From UBA1858 sp965262455 (GTDB lineage Bacteria; Pseudomonadota; Gammaproteobacteria; UBA4575), in the NCBI GenBank assembly GCA_965262455.1, contig CBDHFH010000008.1:372001-436000 (forward strand): a stretch of DNA of 64,000 bases, written 5' to 3'. The stretch's first letter is position 1. The number at the start of each line of letters is the position of its first letter. Below the pieces are notes generated by a model. It saw only the letters and a list, made by a program, of their open reading frames with translations, did no database searches and was not told where the DNA came from. Positions 16,771 through 24,950 of the stretch are shown here, in pieces. The translations under genes were made by a program, and so were the position numbers.

Positions 16771-19530
16771 CTAGTGTTGTTGGGCAGACTCTACTTTAAT
16801 TGCGCAGAATTTAAATTCTGGAATCTTTGCAAACGGATCAAGCGCATCAGTGGTGAGTAGATTCGCGGCTGCTTCGTTATAACAGAACGGCATAAACACT
16901 TGGCCTTCTCTAAGGCCATTGTCTACACGTGCATAGCATTCCACAGACCCGCGGCGCGAGCTTAATCTGATTAAAGTATTTTTCTCAATGCCTAAACGTT
17001 TAAGATCATTAGGATTAAGTGAAGCAACTGGCACCGGTTCGATCGCATCAAGCATAGACGCATGGCGTGTCATTGCGCCAGTATGCCAATGTTCTAACTG
17101 TCTTCCAGTAATTAATACAAAACTATATTCACTATCAGGTAACTCATCGGCATTGGTCAATTTCGCCGGAACTAATTTGCCTTTACCGCTGGCAGTTGGG
17201 AAATCGTTAATGAAAATTATACCTTGGCCGGGATCTTCCGGTGTTTCGCATGGGTAGGTCACTGAATGGTCACGCTCTAATCGTTCCCATGACATGCCCT
17301 TAATAGAATCCATGCCTTCACGCATCTCAGCAAATACTTCACTCGGTCCTGCGTAGTTCCAATCTAAGCCAAGGCGTTTAGCAATTTCTTGAATAATCCA
17401 TAAATCTTGTTTTGCTTCACCAGGCGGATTTACTGCCTGACGACCCAGTTGCACGCGACGATCTGTATTAGTAAACGAGCCATCTTTTTCAGGGAATGCC
17501 GATGCAGGTAATACGACATCTGCAAACAAGGCCGTTTCCGTCATAAAAATATCTTGTACCACGAGATGTTTTAATGAGGCTAAGGCTTTACGTGCATGGT
17601 TAAGATTTGGATCTGACATGGCAGGATTTTCACCTTCAATGTACATACCTTTGATATTACCTTTAGTAATTTCATCCATGATTTCGACCACAGTTAATCC
17701 CGGGTTTGGATCAAGCTTAGTTTGCCAAAGCTTTTCAAATCTTGCCTGTGCCTCAGGATTATCTACTCGTTGATAATCAGGAAACACCATGGGAATTAAT
17801 CCAACATCCGATGCACCTTGCACATTGTTTTGGCCACGTAATGGATGCAACCCAGAACCAGGTTTACCAATTTGTCCAGAAATCAAAGACAGAGCAATTA
17901 AGCAACGCGCATTGTCAGTGCCATGTATATGTTGGGAGACGCCCATGCCCCAGAAAATAATCGACGCTTTAGAAGAGGCATATACACGTGCCACTTCATG
18001 AAGAGTCTCCGCTGGGATGCCACAAATTTTTTCCATTTCTTCAGGTGAAAAATCTTTTAAATGAGCTTCAAGTTCAGCATAGCCTTCAGTGCGATTGGCA
18101 ATGAATTCTTTATCAACTAATCCTTGCTTAATGATTGAATGCATAATGGCATTCAACATGGCAACATCAGTATCAGGCTTGAACTGCAAAAAGTAATCGG
18201 CATGACGTGCGATTTCGGTGCCACGCGGATCCATCACAATTAACTTTTTCCCTGCGCGTGCCGCGTTTTTGATAAAGGTTGCGGCAACAGGATGGTTGGT
18301 TGTTGGATTCGAGCCAATGATGACAATTACTTCAGCATCTTCAACTTCTGCCACTTGATTAGATACCGCGCCAGAGCCTAAGCCTTCTAGCAATGCTACG
18401 ACTGATGAGGCATGACAGAGACGTGTGCAATGATCGACGTTGTTTGTGCCAAATCCTGTGCGTACAAGCTTTTGGAATAAATAAGCTTCTTCATTTGAGC
18501 CTTTTGCTGAACCAAACCCAGCTAATCCATTCCCTCCCAGCTCATCACGTATATCGCGCAAGCCTTTGGCAGCGAACTCAAGTGCTTCATCCCATGAAGC
18601 CTCACGGAACATTGCCTTCACTTGCTCATCTGTGAGAGATTCGATGTCTGTGACTTTGGGTGCATCAGGCAGGCGGATTAAAGGTTTTGTTAAGCGTCGC
18701 TCATTATGAATGTAATCAAATCCATAACGTCCTTTTACACACAGGCGACTTTTATTTGCCGGACCATCTCGACCTTCAACGTAAATGATTTTTTCATCTT
18801 TAATATTAAAGGTAAGCAAACAGCCAACACCACAGTAAGGGCAAGTAGATTCAACTTGGCGATCTGGCGCTTCTAAACCTAAATCATTGGAAGGCATTAA
18901 CGCACCGGTGGGACAAGCTTGCACGCATTCGCCGCAAGCAACACAAGAACTGTCTCCCATCGGGTCAGCAATATCAAATACAATCTCAGAATGCGAGCCA
19001 CGCATTGCATAACCAATCACATCATTGTTTTGTTCTTCGCGGCATGCGCGCAAACATCGAGTGCATTGAATACATGCGTCAAGGTTAACTGCGATAGCAG
19101 GATGAGAAAGATCTTGTTCTGGATTATGGCGAGATTCGAAACGCGGTAGACCGACTTCAAGTTTTTGTGACCACTGATCTAACTCGCTATTTAATGTGTA
19201 TTTTTTTTCTACGACATCGGATTGTAGTAATTCAAGCACCATTTTCTGTGAGTGCATGACGCGGTCATTGGTAGTGTTCACTACCATACCTTCGGAAGGT
19301 GTGCGTACACATGACGGTTGCAAAACTCGTTCACCTTCTATTTCAACAACACATGCACGGCAGTTGCCGTCTGCGCGCATACCATCTTTATAACACAGGT
19401 GTGGTATTTCAATGCCGTTGCGCCTTGCCGCCTGTAAAATGGTTTCATCTTCGAATGCAGTAATACTCTCTCCATTCAGTGAGAACTCAACGGTTTTTAA
19501 TTCAGTTAAATCTTTCGGATTGGCTGCCAT
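16771..19530 (-). CDS. fdhA: NAD-dependent formate dehydrogenase, molybdenum/tungsten catalytic subunit
   Basis: Oxidises formate to CO2 in the cytoplasm and passes electrons to the diaphorase subunit. In order: an N-terminal [2Fe-2S] domain (CYKDGMRADGNCRAC), [4Fe-4S] motifs CIQCTRCLRAC and CVACGECVQAC, the CPYCGVGC cluster of the catalytic domain, then the bis-pterin cofactor domains. The metal-ligand position is Cys372 in the motif TRLCHASS, so it is a cysteine rather than selenocysteine enzyme. The 919-residue length fits FdsA/Fdh1A. It starts 19 bases after fdhB. It is the last step of the formaldehyde-to-CO2 route encoded in this window. Confidence 0.95.
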   Translation of the reverse strand: MAANPKDLTELKTVEFSLNGESITAFEDETILQAARRNGIEIPHLCYKDGMRADGNCRACVVEIEGERVLQPSCVRTPSEGMVVNTTNDRVMHSQKMVLELLQSDVVEKKYTLNSELDQWSQKLEVGLPRFESRHNPEQDLSHPAIAVNLDACIQCTRCLRACREEQNNDVIGYAMRGSHSEIVFDIADPMGDSSCVACGECVQACPTGALMPSNDLGLEAPDRQVESTCPYCGVGCLLTFNIKDEKIIYVEGRDGPANKSRLCVKGRYGFDYIHNERRLTKPLIRLPDAPKVTDIESLTDEQVKAMFREASWDEALEFAAKGLRDIRDELGGNGLAGFGSAKGSNEEAYLFQKLVRTGFGTNNVDHCTRLCHASSVVALLEGLGSGAVSNQVAEVEDAEVIVIIGSNPTTNHPVAATFIKNAARAGKKLIVMDPRGTEIARHADYFLQFKPDTDVAMLNAIMHSIIKQGLVDKEFIANRTEGYAELEAHLKDFSPEEMEKICGIPAETLHEVARVYASSKASIIFWGMGVSQHIHGTDNARCLIALSLISGQIGKPGSGLHPLRGQNNVQGASDVGLIPMVFPDYQRVDNPEAQARFEKLWQTKLDPNPGLTVVEIMDEITKGNIKGMYIEGENPAMSDPNLNHARKALASLKHLVVQDIFMTETALFADVVLPASAFPEKDGSFTNTDRRVQLGRQAVNPPGEAKQDLWIIQEIAKRLGLDWNYAGPSEVFAEMREGMDSIKGMSWERLERDHSVTYPCETPEDPGQGIIFINDFPTASGKGKLVPAKLTNADELPDSEYSFVLITGRQLEHWHTGAMTRHASMLDAIEPVPVASLNPNDLKRLGIEKNTLIRLSSRRGSVECYARVDNGLREGQVFMPFCYNEAAANLLTTDALDPFAKIPEFKFCAIKVESAQQH

Positions 19531-19549
19531 TGTTAGTTACTCCATGTCC

Positions 19550-21226
19550 TTATTTGAGTTCATCAGGGAAATAATTCATCACACAGGTCATCGGATTAGA
19601 TGCGGCCTGACCTAGGCCGCAAATGGATGCATCATTCATCGTTTGTGAAAGTTCTTTCATTAGAGGCTGATCCCACTGACCTTTATCCATCAGCATTACT
19701 GCCTTAGAAGTGCCTACTCGACACGGTGTACATTTGCCACATGATTCATGTGAAAAGAACTTCATGGCATTGTGTGCTAATGCTTTTGCACTGTCTTTAT
19801 CAGAAAAGATCATCACGGCAGCGGAACCTATAAAGCAGCCGTATTCGTTTAAGGTATCAAAGTCGAGAGGAATATCGCCCATGGTCGCGGGAAGAATGCC
19901 TCCAGAGGCGCCACCCGGGAAGTAACCATAGAATTCATGGCCATCTAACATGCCATCACAATACTCATCTATGAGTTCTTTTACTGTAATGCCAGCAGGT
20001 GCCAAGTGGACACCTGGTTTTTTAACTCGGCCGCTGACTGAAAAAGAACGCAGGCCTTTGCGACCATGTCGACCATATGAAGTAAACCAATCGGCGCCTT
20101 TTTCAATAAGATCTCTTACCCAATAAAGTGTTTCCATATTGTGTTCTAAGGTGGGTCGACCAAACACGCCTACTTGTGCAACAAAAGGAGGGCGCAAGCG
20201 AGGCATGCCACGTTTACCTTCAATAGATTCAATCATTGCTGATTCTTCACCACATATGTATGCGCCCGCACCGCGGCGAAGTTCTATGTGAGGAAGTGCT
20301 TGAGGTGGATTCGCTTTAAGTTTTTCTAGCTCTATTTCTAATGCTTTACGTACGCCTGCATATTCGTCTCTTAGGTAAATGTAAACTGAATCAGTGCCGA
20401 CCACATGAGCCGCAATTAACATTCCCTCAAAAAAACGATGTGGATCTTTTTCTAGATAATAACGATCTTTGAATGTGCCAGGTTCACCTTCGTCTATATT
20501 GACTGCCATGATTCGTGGTGCATCCATGTCGCCAACAATTCTCCACTTTCTGCCTGCAGGGAAACCAGCTCCACCCAAGCCGCGTAAATTAGAATCTTCT
20601 AACGTTGTAATTACATCTTCTTTGGAAAGTTCACCGGAGAATAAATTTGCTAGTGTGTGATAGCCGCCTTCTTTTTTGTAACCTTCATAGTCAATGTAAT
20701 CAGGTGCGGATGCTTCAATTTCATTGCTATCTACGGCCGCTGTTATTTTGTCAACATCGGCATAAGGAATTGCGTTAGTACCTACCACTGCAACGGGAGC
20801 TTGTTCGCATCGACCTACGCAGGGCACTGGTTGAATGCGTATTTTACCTTCGTATTTACCGTCAAGTGCAGAGATAATGTCTTGCGCATTATTCAATTCG
20901 CAGGTGACTGAGTCACACACGCGAATAGTTAATTCTGGCGGCGCATGATGTCCTTCTTTAACAAGATCGAAGTGATGATAGAAAGATGCGACTTCATACA
21001 CTTCTGTCGTGGCAAGTTTCATAATACTGGCCAAGGCAGTCATATGTTCTGTGGAAATATGATGATAGCTGTCTTGAATCAAATGCAGATATTCAATCAT
21101 AAGATCACGCCGAATAGGTCTATCGCCGAGGAGCTCTTGTACTTGTTCTAATGCTAAAGGGTTAACAACTCTGCCGCGTTTCTCGCCCCGCATTTTGTTC
21201 CGTTTGCGCTTAACAGCTGTATCCAT
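19550..21226 (-). CDS. fdhB: Formate dehydrogenase diaphorase subunit, fused NuoE/NuoF type
   Basis: Transfers electrons from the catalytic subunit to NAD+. Residues 1 to about 165 are a NuoE-like thioredoxin-fold [2Fe-2S] domain (CDSVTCELN and CVGRCEQAPV). The rest is NuoF-like, with the FMN region GLGGAGFPAGRKW, the NAD region EESAMIESIEGKRG, and the [4Fe-4S] motif ESCGKCTPCRVG with a later Cys in SICGLGQA. Fusion of the gamma and beta parts in one 558-residue chain, with no separate fdsG/fdsD genes, is the arrangement of Fdh1B of Methylorubrum extorquens, a tungsten enzyme. The metal here cannot be told from sequence. Confidence 0.94.
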   Translation of the reverse strand: MDTAVKRKRNKMRGEKRGRVVNPLALEQVQELLGDRPIRRDLMIEYLHLIQDSYHHISTEHMTALASIMKLATTEVYEVASFYHHFDLVKEGHHAPPELTIRVCDSVTCELNNAQDIISALDGKYEGKIRIQPVPCVGRCEQAPVAVVGTNAIPYADVDKITAAVDSNEIEASAPDYIDYEGYKKEGGYHTLANLFSGELSKEDVITTLEDSNLRGLGGAGFPAGRKWRIVGDMDAPRIMAVNIDEGEPGTFKDRYYLEKDPHRFFEGMLIAAHVVGTDSVYIYLRDEYAGVRKALEIELEKLKANPPQALPHIELRRGAGAYICGEESAMIESIEGKRGMPRLRPPFVAQVGVFGRPTLEHNMETLYWVRDLIEKGADWFTSYGRHGRKGLRSFSVSGRVKKPGVHLAPAGITVKELIDEYCDGMLDGHEFYGYFPGGASGGILPATMGDIPLDFDTLNEYGCFIGSAAVMIFSDKDSAKALAHNAMKFFSHESCGKCTPCRVGTSKAVMLMDKGQWDQPLMKELSQTMNDASICGLGQAASNPMTCVMNYFPDELK

Positions 21227-21383
21227 AATATGCTTGAATTCCTGTGTAATATGATTAAGGTGCCGCGAATGCTTATTTTACGTGATTTCTCTAAGAATGC
21301 GTATATTATCAATTCGATATTCTGAGCTAGTTATATAGTAACAATCAGCGAATTGACTAACTTACTAACACAGGGAGGCCAAC

Positions 21384-21770
21384 ATGGCTAAATGGCGTGA
21401 TATACAACCTGAACAAACCTATACCGAGGAACAAATTGAATTACGTTTAGCTGAAGAGTTACCGCATTGGTACTATGAAAATGGCTGGATCAGACGGAAA
21501 TACAAAACCAATAGCTGGAAAGGGACATTAATGGTGGTCAATACGGTGGGCCATTTAGCTGAAGCAGCTTGGCACCATCCAGATTTAACCGTTTCTTATG
21601 CCTTTGTGATAGTAAAACTGATGAATCATGCCGCCAAAGGAGTGACGAACAAGGATTTTGCCCTGGCAAAGAGGATTGAAGACGTGATTCAGTGGAATCC
21701 AGGCAAAGACGAGCAAGATTTAGACGGCGTGCCAGATGATCAGCGCTTTGCGTATATTAAATACGATTAA
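21384..21770 (+). CDS. Pterin-4a-carbinolamine dehydratase-like protein
   Basis: DCoH/PCD fold protein of 128 residues. The signature run is HLAEAAWHHPDLTVSYAFV, with the paired histidines and the HP, followed by VTNKDFALAKRIE. The family dehydrates 4a-hydroxytetrahydropterins, and members without an aromatic hydroxylase partner are often found with molybdopterin enzymes. No phenylalanine hydroxylase gene is present, and the formate dehydrogenase genes diverge from it 157 bases away, so a role around the Mo/W pterin cofactor or H4MPT is possible (inference). A strong GGGAGG ribosome site sets the start. It converges with the sco gene with a 4-base gap. Confidence 0.82.
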   Translation: MAKWRDIQPEQTYTEEQIELRLAEELPHWYYENGWIRRKYKTNSWKGTLMVVNTVGHLAEAAWHHPDLTVSYAFVIVKLMNHAAKGVTNKDFALAKRIEDVIQWNPGKDEQDLDGVPDDQRFAYIKYD

Positions 21771-21774
21771 ATTA

Positions 21775-22347
21775 TTATTGTGCGATAAGTTTGCGCACTT
21801 GTTGTTCAAGTACTGCAAAGGGTGTTCGAGGCAAAATAATGCTGCCGATGTCACCGTTTTTATTAATTAAATACAAGTTGGCAACGTGTTCAACGCTATA
21901 AGAGTCCGAGTTTAGGTCGCCACTGAAACTGACTTTGCCGTTATATTGTTCTAGCACCTCATTCACTTGTTGCTCTGAGCCGGTTAAACCAATAATACTT
22001 TCATTGAAGTAGCTTACGTAACTCTCTAATATTTCAGGAGTATCTCGTCTTGGGTCTACGCTGATAAATAGTACCTGCAGGTGGTCTGATTGATCCTCTA
22101 GCGAAATTAATAAACGTTGAATCTCGAGTAACGTGTTGGGGCATACATCGGGGCAGTGTGTGAAGCCGAAGAATAACACCCCGACCTTGCCTTTAATGTC
22201 GCTTAACTTGAACGGTTTGCCTGTATGGGCGGTGAGTTCAAAGTTTCCTCCTAGAGTGGTTTTATTGTTGGCAAAGATGGATGATGAAGGAATGTACAGT
22301 ACAAATATAATGGCTATTAAATATACGTATTTTATGGTTTTGAGCAT
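21775..22347 (-). CDS. SCO1/SenC-family copper chaperone-like protein
   Basis: Membrane-anchored or exported thioredoxin-fold protein of 190 residues. The copper motif CPDVCP (GFTHCPDVCPNTLL) and the distal copper-ligand histidine in YSVEHVANLYLI are both intact, so it looks like a true Sco that metallates cuproproteins such as cytochrome oxidase CuA sites. A hydrophobic N-terminus precedes residue 27. It is divergent from mtoX across a 357-base control region. Because MtoX-type enzymes are thought to contain copper, service to MtoX is possible, but oxidase assembly is equally likely. Confidence 0.9.
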   Translation of the reverse strand: MLKTIKYVYLIAIIFVLYIPSSSIFANNKTTLGGNFELTAHTGKPFKLSDIKGKVGVLFFGFTHCPDVCPNTLLEIQRLLISLEDQSDHLQVLFISVDPRRDTPEILESYVSYFNESIIGLTGSEQQVNEVLEQYNGKVSFSGDLNSDSYSVEHVANLYLINKNGDIGSIILPRTPFAVLEQQVRKLIAQ

Positions 22348-22549
22348 TTCCTTGCACCTTAATTACGATTAAATTGATAGATTAATCAGGGATAACCTGA
22401 GTGAAATCATTTCATCTCAAATTAGTCGCTGTTCAAGAACAATAGTTTCAACGATGAACACGATAACCCCATACTAATGCTAGGTTACTGATAGCGATTT
22501 CGCTATTTTACGCGCGATTGATCTACAGCAACTAGTATCTTATTAGAAC
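22348..22549. other. Divergent control region between sco and mtoX
   Basis: No gene is seen. An inverted repeat TGAAAT-C-ATTTCA lies at 22402-22414; its extension CATTTCATCTC is shared with the 3546-3565 repeat. The rest is AT-rich. The mtoX promoter and leader follow and are listed separately. Confidence 0.5.
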
Positions 22550-22577
22550 TTGATAGTCAGCCTAGATGCGGCATAAT
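22550..22577 (+). promoter_or_regulatory. Sigma-70-type promoter of mtoX
   Basis: TTGATA at 22550-22555 and CATAAT at 22572-22577 are separated by 16 bases. This predicts a transcript start near 22584 and a leader of about 120 bases. Pattern match only. Confidence 0.5.
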
Positions 22578-22598
22578 GTCGCGCATCAAACTTGTTGT

Positions 22599-22669
22599 TG
22601 GTTAGCCCATTCGTGGGTGAGGGCTTAAGTCAGGTTTAAGCTGTGACCATGTTTGTTAATCTAGATTAA
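22599..22669 (+). promoter_or_regulatory. Structured 5' leader of mtoX
   Basis: Between the predicted promoter and mtoX three stems can form: CCCA-TTCG-TGGG at 22606-22617, GCTTAA/TTAAGC at 22623-22641, and the perfect 14-base palindrome TTAATCTAGATTAA at 22656-22669. A four-pair closing helix (22599-22602 with 22646-22649) would make the first two a three-way junction. Its function is unknown; it could be an RNA stabiliser, a regulator-binding site or an RNA sensor. Confidence 0.4.
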
Positions 22670-22704
22670 AGATCAGGTCTACTAAATATAACGGAGTTTA
22701 AACA

Positions 22705-24084
22705 ATGAAAAAAATGCTTCCATTTAAATGGGCAAGAGGAGCTGTAGCTTCCGCATTAGTGGGTACATTGGCGCTGACAGGTGGGATACCCAGCGCAGTT
22801 CATGCGGATGAAACATGCATGTCCCCGTACATGGCTAAAATCGTAGGTCAAGAAGACTATGTTTATGTTTGGACACTAGGTGTTGAGGGATTAGGTGATG
22901 AGCAAGATAAGCTAGTCACAATATCTGTTAACCCTGACGCAGACGATTACGGTGAAGTTGCACACATTCTCTCAGTGGGTGGTCGAAACGAAGCCCATCA
23001 TTCAGGATTATCTGATGACCGCCGCTTCCTTTGGGCAGGTGGCTTAGATAGTAACAAAATATTTATCTTCGACGTCCATACAAATCCACGCGAGCCAAAA
23101 TTACACAAAGTCATCACTGACTTCGTAGCGAAAACTGGCGGCATGGTTGGCCCTCATACATTCTACGCATTACCAGGCCGCATCATGGTGTCTGCATTAT
23201 CAAACAATGTTGACCACGGTGGTCGCACAGGTATGGCGGAATATACTTCTGAAGGTGAGTTCATAGCTTCGCACTGGAACCCAACGGATGAAGATCTACG
23301 CGGTGCTGAAAAGAGTGGTCAGTTTGCTGATGGATATGGCTATGACGTTCGTGTGCTTCCACGCCGAAATGCCATGTTTACATCGTCATTCACTGGTTGG
23401 TCTAACTACATGATGGATTTCGGTCAGATGTTGGCAGACCCTGAAGCAATGAAGCGCTTTGGAAATACCATGATTGTATGGGACTTACATACTCGCCAAC
23501 CAAAGAAAGTATTAGATGTACCAGGCGCACCACTTGAAATTCGTTGTGCATGGTCTGGTATGAATAATTACTGTTTCACAACTACTGCGCTAACTTCAAA
23601 AATCTGGTTGGTCTATGAAGATGAGCATGGAGAGTGGCATAGTAAAGATGTTGCCGACATTGGTGATCCATCAAAAGTACCACTACCGGTCGATATCTCA
23701 ATCACTGCTGACGACAAAGGCCTTTGGGTACAAACGTTCATGGATGGAAAGACGCGCTACTTTGATATCAGCGATCCATTCAACCCTGAGCAAATCTACG
23801 AGTACAAAGTTGGTTCTCAAGTTAACATGATTTCTCAAAGTTGGGATGGTAAGCGCGCTTACTTCACAACTTCTTTATTAGGTAACTGGGATAAAACTGG
23901 TAAAGATGATGAGCAATGGTTCAAGCTATATCACTGGAATGGTAAGAAGCTTGACCACCAGTTCACAATCGACTTCTATAAAATGAAGCTTGGTCGTGCA
24001 CACCAAATGAGATTTGGTGCTTACTCACTTTACTCTCAAAAGCCGAACTCTAAAGACACAATGTTGTCTCAAGTAGAGAAGTAA
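22705..24084 (+). CDS. mtoX: Methanethiol oxidase, selenium-binding-protein (SBP56) family
   Basis: Predicted periplasmic enzyme converting methanethiol, O2 and water to formaldehyde, H2S and H2O2. A Sec signal peptide (cleavage near SAVHA-DE, residue 36) is followed by an SBP56 beta-propeller of about 420 residues. Typical segments are GGRNEAHHSGLSDDRRFLW, GPHTFYALPG, DISITADDKGLW, QSWDGKRAYFTTSLLGNW and the C-terminal GRAHQMRFG, rich in metal-capable histidines. The signal peptide and the following sco and diheme peroxidase genes match the mtoX locus known in Hyphomicrobium, which favours MtoX over other SBP56 proteins. A strong terminator follows directly, so mtoX may be expressed above its downstream genes. 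Confidence 0.9.
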   Translation: MKKMLPFKWARGAVASALVGTLALTGGIPSAVHADETCMSPYMAKIVGQEDYVYVWTLGVEGLGDEQDKLVTISVNPDADDYGEVAHILSVGGRNEAHHSGLSDDRRFLWAGGLDSNKIFIFDVHTNPREPKLHKVITDFVAKTGGMVGPHTFYALPGRIMVSALSNNVDHGGRTGMAEYTSEGEFIASHWNPTDEDLRGAEKSGQFADGYGYDVRVLPRRNAMFTSSFTGWSNYMMDFGQMLADPEAMKRFGNTMIVWDLHTRQPKKVLDVPGAPLEIRCAWSGMNNYCFTTTALTSKIWLVYEDEHGEWHSKDVADIGDPSKVPLPVDISITADDKGLWVQTFMDGKTRYFDISDPFNPEQIYEYKVGSQVNMISQSWDGKRAYFTTSLLGNWDKTGKDDEQWFKLYHWNGKKLDHQFTIDFYKMKLGRAHQMRFGAYSLYSQKPNSKDTMLSQVEK

Positions 24085-24140
24085 TTGGCATAAGGTTTGG
24101 CTGTTAGACGTTAGTTAACGTCTAAGCTATAAGTTAAAAA

Positions 24141-24168
24141 GGCCGCCTTTATCAGGCGGCCTTTTTTT
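24141..24168 (+). terminator. Intrinsic terminator between mtoX and the second sco gene
   Basis: A perfect 7-base all-GC stem (GGCCGCC / GGCGGCC) with a 7-base loop is followed by seven T. It lies inside the apparent mtoX operon, 22 bases before the next gene's start, so it probably limits read-through. Confidence 0.93.
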
Positions 24169-24189
24169 ATATCGAAGGAAATGAAACGA

Positions 24190-24945
24190 ATGAATAGAAG
24201 CACCAAAGGAATCGGCTTATTTAGTCTATTGATTACATTTAGTATTAGTCTCTATGCATCACAAATAGAAAGTAATGCAGTCACTGACAATCAAGCAGAG
24301 TTTAATACCGAGGTTTCAAGTCATGGAGATCAAGTAGAGCTACATGCACCTGGATGGGGTGATATGCAGTTCGAGTTGCCAGAACCTGGCACGTATAATC
24401 TGCCCCCATTTGGGAAAGCTGCTGACGGTAATGTATTAACCAAAGAGGGTGAGAAAAAACGTTTATCAGATTTCTATGGCGATAAAGTCGTTGTATTGAG
24501 TTTTATGTACACTCAATGTGCTGATCTTAACGGTTGTCCGTTAGTGACTGCTGTATTTTATAAAATTAAAGAAGCGCTGAAAGAGCATCCGGAATTGTCT
24601 GATCAATTACGTTTGATTAGTTTAAGTTTTGATCCAAAGTATGATACGCCAGAGGTTATGAAGTTTTATGGCCAGGGAAGCGAAGATTTTGGTGGGCCAG
24701 AGTGGCAGTTTTTAACGACTGAGTCAGAGGATGAATTATTGCCTATCACGAATGAATTTGGTCAGTATGTTAATCAAGAATTCGATGAAGAGGGCAATGC
24801 CACTAATCGTTTTGCACATATATTAAGAGTCTTCCTTATTGACAAGAATGGTATGAAAAGATCGCAATACAGCGCAACATTCTTGCATGATCAGTCTGTC
24901 ATTACTGATCTTAAAACGTTGCTGAATGAAGAAAAGAATAGCTAA
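24190..24945 (+). CDS. SCO1/SenC-like protein of the mtoX locus
   Basis: Exported thioredoxin-fold protein of about 250 residues. After a signal peptide and a 60-residue acidic linker comes the Sco domain (LSDFYGDKVVVLSFMYTQC). The metal motif reads CADLNGCP, with five residues between the cysteines instead of the usual three; the partner histidine in RFAHILRVFLI is kept. A frame start exists at 24181, but the AAGGA ribosome site almost touches it and sits better for ATG 24190. Sco-like genes follow mtoX in other methylotrophs and are thought to help metallate it. It is followed by the diheme peroxidase gene with a 5-base gap. Confidence 0.88.
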   Translation: MNRSTKGIGLFSLLITFSISLYASQIESNAVTDNQAEFNTEVSSHGDQVELHAPGWGDMQFELPEPGTYNLPPFGKAADGNVLTKEGEKKRLSDFYGDKVVVLSFMYTQCADLNGCPLVTAVFYKIKEALKEHPELSDQLRLISLSFDPKYDTPEVMKFYGQGSEDFGGPEWQFLTTESEDELLPITNEFGQYVNQEFDEEGNATNRFAHILRVFLIDKNGMKRSQYSATFLHDQSVITDLKTLLNEEKNS

Positions 24946-24950
24946 CGTTC

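Noticed and set aside
22705..24084. Generic selenium-binding protein annotation
   Set aside because: The signal peptide and the following sco and diheme peroxidase genes match the methanethiol oxidase locus, so MtoX is the better call.
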